DNA of 9,541 nt from Spirochaetaceae bacterium (GTDB lineage: Bacteria; Spirochaetota; Spirochaetia; Sphaerochaetales; Sphaerochaetaceae), in NCBI GenBank assembly GCA_016649775.1, contig JAENWY010000071.1:1-9541 (forward strand), in the 5' to 3' direction. The translations under genes and the position numbers were made by a program. Below are positions 6,706-9,541 of the stretch, in pieces. The first letter of the stretch is position 1. The number at the start of each line of letters is the position of its first letter. Below the pieces are notes generated by a model. That model had not been told where the DNA came from, did no database searches, and saw only the letters and a list, made by a program, of their open reading frames with translations.

Positions 6706-8224
6706 TTTTTTCACTTGAAGCCATCATCAAACCAATTTCTCTTACATTAACTTCTCCATCATTGAATATACCAACAATTTTACCTTTGCTTATGGCTGCA
6801 ATTCTATCACATAAGTTCATAATTTCATCTAATTCAAATGAAACTAATAATATAGCTTGACCTTTATCTCTTTCTTCAAGAATTCTTTTACGAATAAATT
6901 CAATAGCACCAACATCCAAACCACGAGTAGGTTGTGCAATAAGTAAAACTTTTGGGGAAAGAGAAATTTCTCGTGCAACAATAGCTTTTTGTTGGTTACC
7001 CCCAGAGAGAGATCCCGCAACTGTATCAGCCCCTAAACCTGTTCTAATATCAAATTCTTCAATTTCTTGTGTTGCTATTTCCTTGAATAGAGGGAAATTT
7101 AAAGTTTTGTATTTTGTAGAATATTTTGGTTTATAAAAATCTTTTAATACAGCATTTTCAGATAGAGTAAATTCTTTAATCATTCCATATTTATGTCTAT
7201 CTTCAGGAACATGTCCAAGACCTATTTCAATTCGTTGTTTTATAGTTTTATGAGTAATGTCTTCACCATCTAATATTATTGTTCCGCTTGAAACAGGAAG
7301 CATCCCGCATAACCCCATTAATAGTTCACTTTGTCCATTACCATCAACACCAGCTATTCCAAGAATTTCACCTTTATGAATCTGTAGAGTTAAATCTCTT
7401 ACTTTTTCTACATGTAAGTGATCTTTCACAGTTAGATGTGATACATCTAGCATTACTTTTCCTCTCTTAATAGGATTTTTTGTAATGTCAAATTTAACTG
7501 GACGTCCCACCATCATTGAAGCAAGCTCATTTTCACTAACATCAGCAACATCTACAGTATCAATATATTTACCACGACGTAGAACACTACATTTATCACA
7601 AACAGCTTTAATTTCTTTAAGCTTGTGTGTAATTAAAATAATTGTTTTACCTTCCTTTTTAAGTTTTCTAATTATTTCCATAAGTTCGTCAACTTCTTGT
7701 GGGGTTAATACAGCTGTTGGTTCATCAAAAATAATGATTTTTGAATTAGAATAAAGAGTTTTTAAAATTTCTACTCTTTGTTGTTGTCCAACTGAGATAT
7801 CATCAATCTTTGCTTTGGGATCTACCATTAGTCCATATTTATCACTTAGCTCTTGAACCTTTTTTTCTGCTATTCCTATTTGAAGGATACCAAATTTATT
7901 TCTAGGTTCTCTTCCTAATACAATATTTTCAGTAACAGTATAGTTGTGAACTAATTTGAAATGTTGGTGGACCATTCCAATTCCAAGATTAGTTGCAATA
8001 TTTGGATTTTTAATTTTTTCTTCTTTGCCAAAAATCTTGATTATTCCATTATCTGCTACGTAAGCTCCAAATAGAATAGACATTAATGTCGATTTTCCAG
8101 CACCATTTTCGCCAAGTAGTGCATGGACTTCATTGTCTTTAACTCTAATTGTAATATTATCATTTGCTATAATGCCAGGAAATGTTTTAGTAATATTTAA
8201 CATTTCGATTGCGTAATCACTCAC
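6680..8224 (-). CDS. nupO: Nucleoside ABC transporter ATP-binding protein, two fused ABC domains (NupO type)
   Basis: Cytoplasmic ATPase driving the nucleoside importer; 514 aa, full length for the tandem-domain family used by sugar and BMP/nucleoside transporters. Domain 1 is complete: Walker A GENGAGKST (38-46), Q-loop Gln87, signature SVGQQQR (144-150), Walker B IIIFDEPT (163-170), H-loop His200. Domain 2 (about 255-500) is degenerate, as is usual in this family: GVDGNGQSE (292-300) replaces a Walker A lysine motif, the signature LSGGNQQK (406-413) is good, Walker B ends in AQPTRGLD so the catalytic Glu is Gln431, and Ser463 replaces the H-loop His. The start is GTG at 8224, decided by GGGAGG (8235-8230) 5 nt upstream; an overlapping ATG at 8226 is out of frame and meets TGA at once. 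Two stem-loops lie between it and the upstream binding-protein gene. Confidence 0.95.
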   Translation of the reverse strand: MSDYAIEMLNITKTFPGIIANDNITIRVKDNEVHALLGENGAGKSTLMSILFGAYVADNGIIKIFGKEEKIKNPNIATNLGIGMVHQHFKLVHNYTVTENIVLGREPRNKFGILQIGIAEKKVQELSDKYGLMVDPKAKIDDISVGQQQRVEILKTLYSNSKIIIFDEPTAVLTPQEVDELMEIIRKLKKEGKTIILITHKLKEIKAVCDKCSVLRRGKYIDTVDVADVSENELASMMVGRPVKFDITKNPIKRGKVMLDVSHLTVKDHLHVEKVRDLTLQIHKGEILGIAGVDGNGQSELLMGLCGMLPVSSGTIILDGEDITHKTIKQRIEIGLGHVPEDRHKYGMIKEFTLSENAVLKDFYKPKYSTKYKTLNFPLFKEIATQEIEEFDIRTGLGADTVAGSLSGGNQQKAIVAREISLSPKVLLIAQPTRGLDVGAIEFIRKRILEERDKGQAILLVSFELDEIMNLCDRIAAISKGKIVGIFNDGEVNVREIGLMMASSEKNEGEKIEG

Positions 8225-8243
8225 ATTAGCCTCCCTAAATTAA

Positions 8244-8288
8244 AGCTTTATTGTCAAAGATGATTTATTCATCTTTCGTAATAAAGCT
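8244..8288 (-). promoter_or_regulatory. Stem-loop immediately upstream of the nupO ribosome-binding site
   Basis: In the minus-strand transcript AGCTTTATT (8288-8280) pairs with AATAAAGCT (8252-8244), then a 3x3 internal loop, then AAAGATGA (8276-8269) pairs with TCATCTTT (8263-8256), capped by a 5-nt loop. That is 17 Watson-Crick pairs. The base of the stem is 8 nt from the nupO Shine-Dalgarno (8235-8230) and is followed by TTTAATTTA. It could be an attenuator, an RNase-blocking 5' element for the downstream messenger, or a modulator of nupO initiation. It does not resemble a riboswitch class I know. The structure is seen; the role is inferred. Confidence 0.6.
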
Positions 8289-8308
8289 CAATATATCTTT
8301 TAGAATAA

Positions 8309-8340
8309 ACTAGTCCACTTATATTATAAAGTGGACTAGT
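8309..8340 (-). terminator. Intercistronic hairpin after the binding-protein gene (partial terminator or mRNA stabiliser)
   Basis: A perfect 12-bp stem ACTAGTCCACTT/AAGTGGACTAGT (8340-8329 with 8320-8309) with an 8-nt loop sits 26 nt after the nupN stop. On the minus strand it is preceded by an A run and followed by TTTATTCT, a weak T tract, so partial termination or 3'-end protection of the binding-protein messenger is plausible. Both would raise the level of the binding protein above the membrane components, a common need in ABC importers. Read on the plus strand, AC and six T follow, a stronger terminator configuration, but no plus-strand gene is visible to use it. A smaller 7-bp hairpin (8349-8367) overlaps the nupN stop codon. 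Confidence 0.6.
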
Positions 8341-8366
8341 ACTTTTTTAAATCTTATAATAAGATT

Positions 8367-9488
8367 TTAGTCATCAAGTGCACTTAGACCTGCAGGAACA
8401 ACTCCAGCAGCTAATGCAGCTTTGTATGTACCATAAACTTTGATGTCGCCTGCAATGATTGATTTCTTTGCAGCATCAGCAGCAGTAATAGCAGCTTTTG
8501 CAATTTCAGGGTTTTTGCTAGAATAACCAACACCACCATCTTTCATGCTCATTACAACTTCGCCACCAGTAAATGTATTGTTAGCAACTCTTGTTAAAGC
8601 ATCGATAGATGAGTTTTCAACAAGTTTAATCATTGATGTTAATACTGCACTCTTGGTACCTGAGTATATGCCATCGTCAAATTGGTCACTATCAACACCA
8701 ATTGCCCAAACATTTTTACCTGCTATGCGCATTTCTTTTGCTTGAGAAATTGTACCGTTACCTGTACCACCAGCTGCGCTGAAGATACAATAAACGCCAT
8801 TGTCATACCAGTTTTTAGCTTGTGCTTTAGCTAATTCAGGAGCACCCCAGCTATTTGCATAGTAATCTAAGATTTCTGAATTAGGTAGAACTGATTTAAT
8901 ACCTTGAATATAACCCATTTCGAATTTTGTGATTGTTGCACCAGGTACACCACCAATGAAACCGAATTTAGGATCAGCAATGCCATCAGCTACAGCTTGT
9001 TTTGCTGCAAGAACACCAACTAAGTAGGAACCTTGTTCTTCTGTGTAGATGTATTCTCTAACATTAGGAACGCCAATCCAGTTAACATCAACAATCATGA
9101 ATTTTTGATCAGGATATAGTTGTGCAACTTCTTTAATAGCATCTGCCCAGGTGAAACCGGTTGTAATTATTAAATCATAACCTTTATCTGCTGCATTCTT
9201 TAAGTTAGGAATATACATATCAGCTGAAGCTGCTGTAATAACATCAAATAATTTACCTCTGGATGGTGTGTTATTCCAAGTTTCACCATAATAAGATAGA
9301 ATACCTCTCCAAGCAGCTGCGTTGAATGATTTATCGTCGATACCAGTAGCATCTGTTAATAACATAACAGTTGGTTTTGATGATGTTGCTTCTTTAGCAG
9401 TAGGTGCTGCTTTTTCACTAGAACCGTTAGCAAAAGCAGAGAATGCAATAGTGCTAATTAATAATAATGTAACAATTAGTTTTTTCAT
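8367..9488 (-). CDS. nupN: BMP-family (PnrA/NupN-like) periplasmic nucleoside-binding protein
   Basis: Extracytoplasmic receptor that delivers nucleosides to the ABC importer encoded downstream. The 373-aa precursor starts with a Sec signal peptide: MKK, hydrophobic core 4-17, probable cleavage after Ala20 in SAFA. There is no lipobox cysteine, so it is predicted to be a soluble periplasmic protein rather than a lipoprotein. A short Ser/Ala/Lys-rich linker (21-38) leads into the BMP/Med domain, with TDATGIDDKSFNAAAW (45-60), GFIGGVPGATITKFEMGYIQ (176-195), SAAGGTGNG (237-245) and IGVDSDQF (263-270), the last matching a ligand-binding strand of this family. ATG at 9488 is chosen because GGAGG lies 10 nt upstream and the signal peptide begins there; an open frame extends upstream to TTG 9527 but runs through that Shine-Dalgarno. 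It is the first operon gene in view; the promoter lies outside the window. Confidence 0.94.
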   Translation of the reverse strand: MKKLIVTLLLISTIAFSAFANGSSEKAAPTAKEATSSKPTVMLLTDATGIDDKSFNAAAWRGILSYYGETWNNTPSRGKLFDVITAASADMYIPNLKNAADKGYDLIITTGFTWADAIKEVAQLYPDQKFMIVDVNWIGVPNVREYIYTEEQGSYLVGVLAAKQAVADGIADPKFGFIGGVPGATITKFEMGYIQGIKSVLPNSEILDYYANSWGAPELAKAQAKNWYDNGVYCIFSAAGGTGNGTISQAKEMRIAGKNVWAIGVDSDQFDDGIYSGTKSAVLTSMIKLVENSSIDALTRVANNTFTGGEVVMSMKDGGVGYSSKNPEIAKAAITAADAAKKSIIAGDIKVYGTYKAALAAGVVPAGLSALDD

Positions 9489-9541
9489 AAATGAAAATCC
9501 TCCATATAAATGTGTCCTTAGTCTCAAAGTAGTTTATTTAC

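Noticed and set aside
8225..8366. A purine or other riboswitch in the gap upstream of nupO.
   Set aside because: The gap forms simple linear hairpins. I see no three-way junction or conserved purine-riboswitch loop sequences.
9489..9541. Operon promoter upstream of the binding-protein gene.
   Set aside because: Only about 50 bases are visible and no paired -35/-10 boxes can be seen. The promoter probably lies outside the window.

Overview
The window looks like chromosomal DNA of a low-GC (roughly one third G+C) diderm bacterium, most likely a spirochaete. The main clue is the solute-binding protein. It has a Sec signal peptide ending in AFA followed by NGSSEK and no lipobox cysteine, a style common in Treponema/Sphaerochaeta-type periplasmic binding proteins. 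Reading frames close with TAA and TGA, so the standard bacterial code fits. The lineage call is an inference; no ribosomal RNA is present.

Every supported gene is on the minus strand, so transcription runs from base 9541 towards base 1. Positions 606-9488 form one tight nucleoside uptake and salvage operon. In transcription order it encodes a BMP/PnrA-type nucleoside-binding protein (nupN-like), a two-domain ABC ATPase (nupO-like), two permeases (nupP- and nupQ-like), purine nucleoside phosphorylase (deoD), a broken NfsB/RdxA-like nitroreductase, a ribonucleoside hydrolase, ribokinase (rbsK) and uridine phosphorylase (udp). The operon ends at a hairpin terminator at 564-595. The promoter that drives it lies beyond the right edge.

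The genes form a coherent pathway. The transporter brings nucleosides into the cytoplasm. DeoD and Udp cleave purine and pyrimidine nucleosides with phosphate, giving base plus (deoxy)ribose-1-phosphate. The hydrolase cleaves ribonucleosides with water, and ribokinase turns the released ribose into ribose-5-phosphate. Start/stop overlaps of 1 bp (TAATG, TGATG) and longer overlaps indicate translational coupling through the middle of the operon. The 142-nt gap between the binding protein and the ATPase holds two long stem-loops and is the best candidate for post-transcriptional control of relative expression.

The left end (1-563) holds an initiator tRNA gene (tRNA-fMet) with a near-consensus promoter and a strong downstream terminator that could work in both directions. 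The rest of 1-168 and 414-563 is AT-rich, with no gene I can support.

I found no undescribed defence, mobile or signalling system. The points worth a second look are the twice-broken nitroreductase inside an otherwise intact operon, the unusual T-loop (C at position 55) of the initiator tRNA, the stem-loop pair after the binding-protein gene, and the altered base-recognition positions in the uridine phosphorylase.
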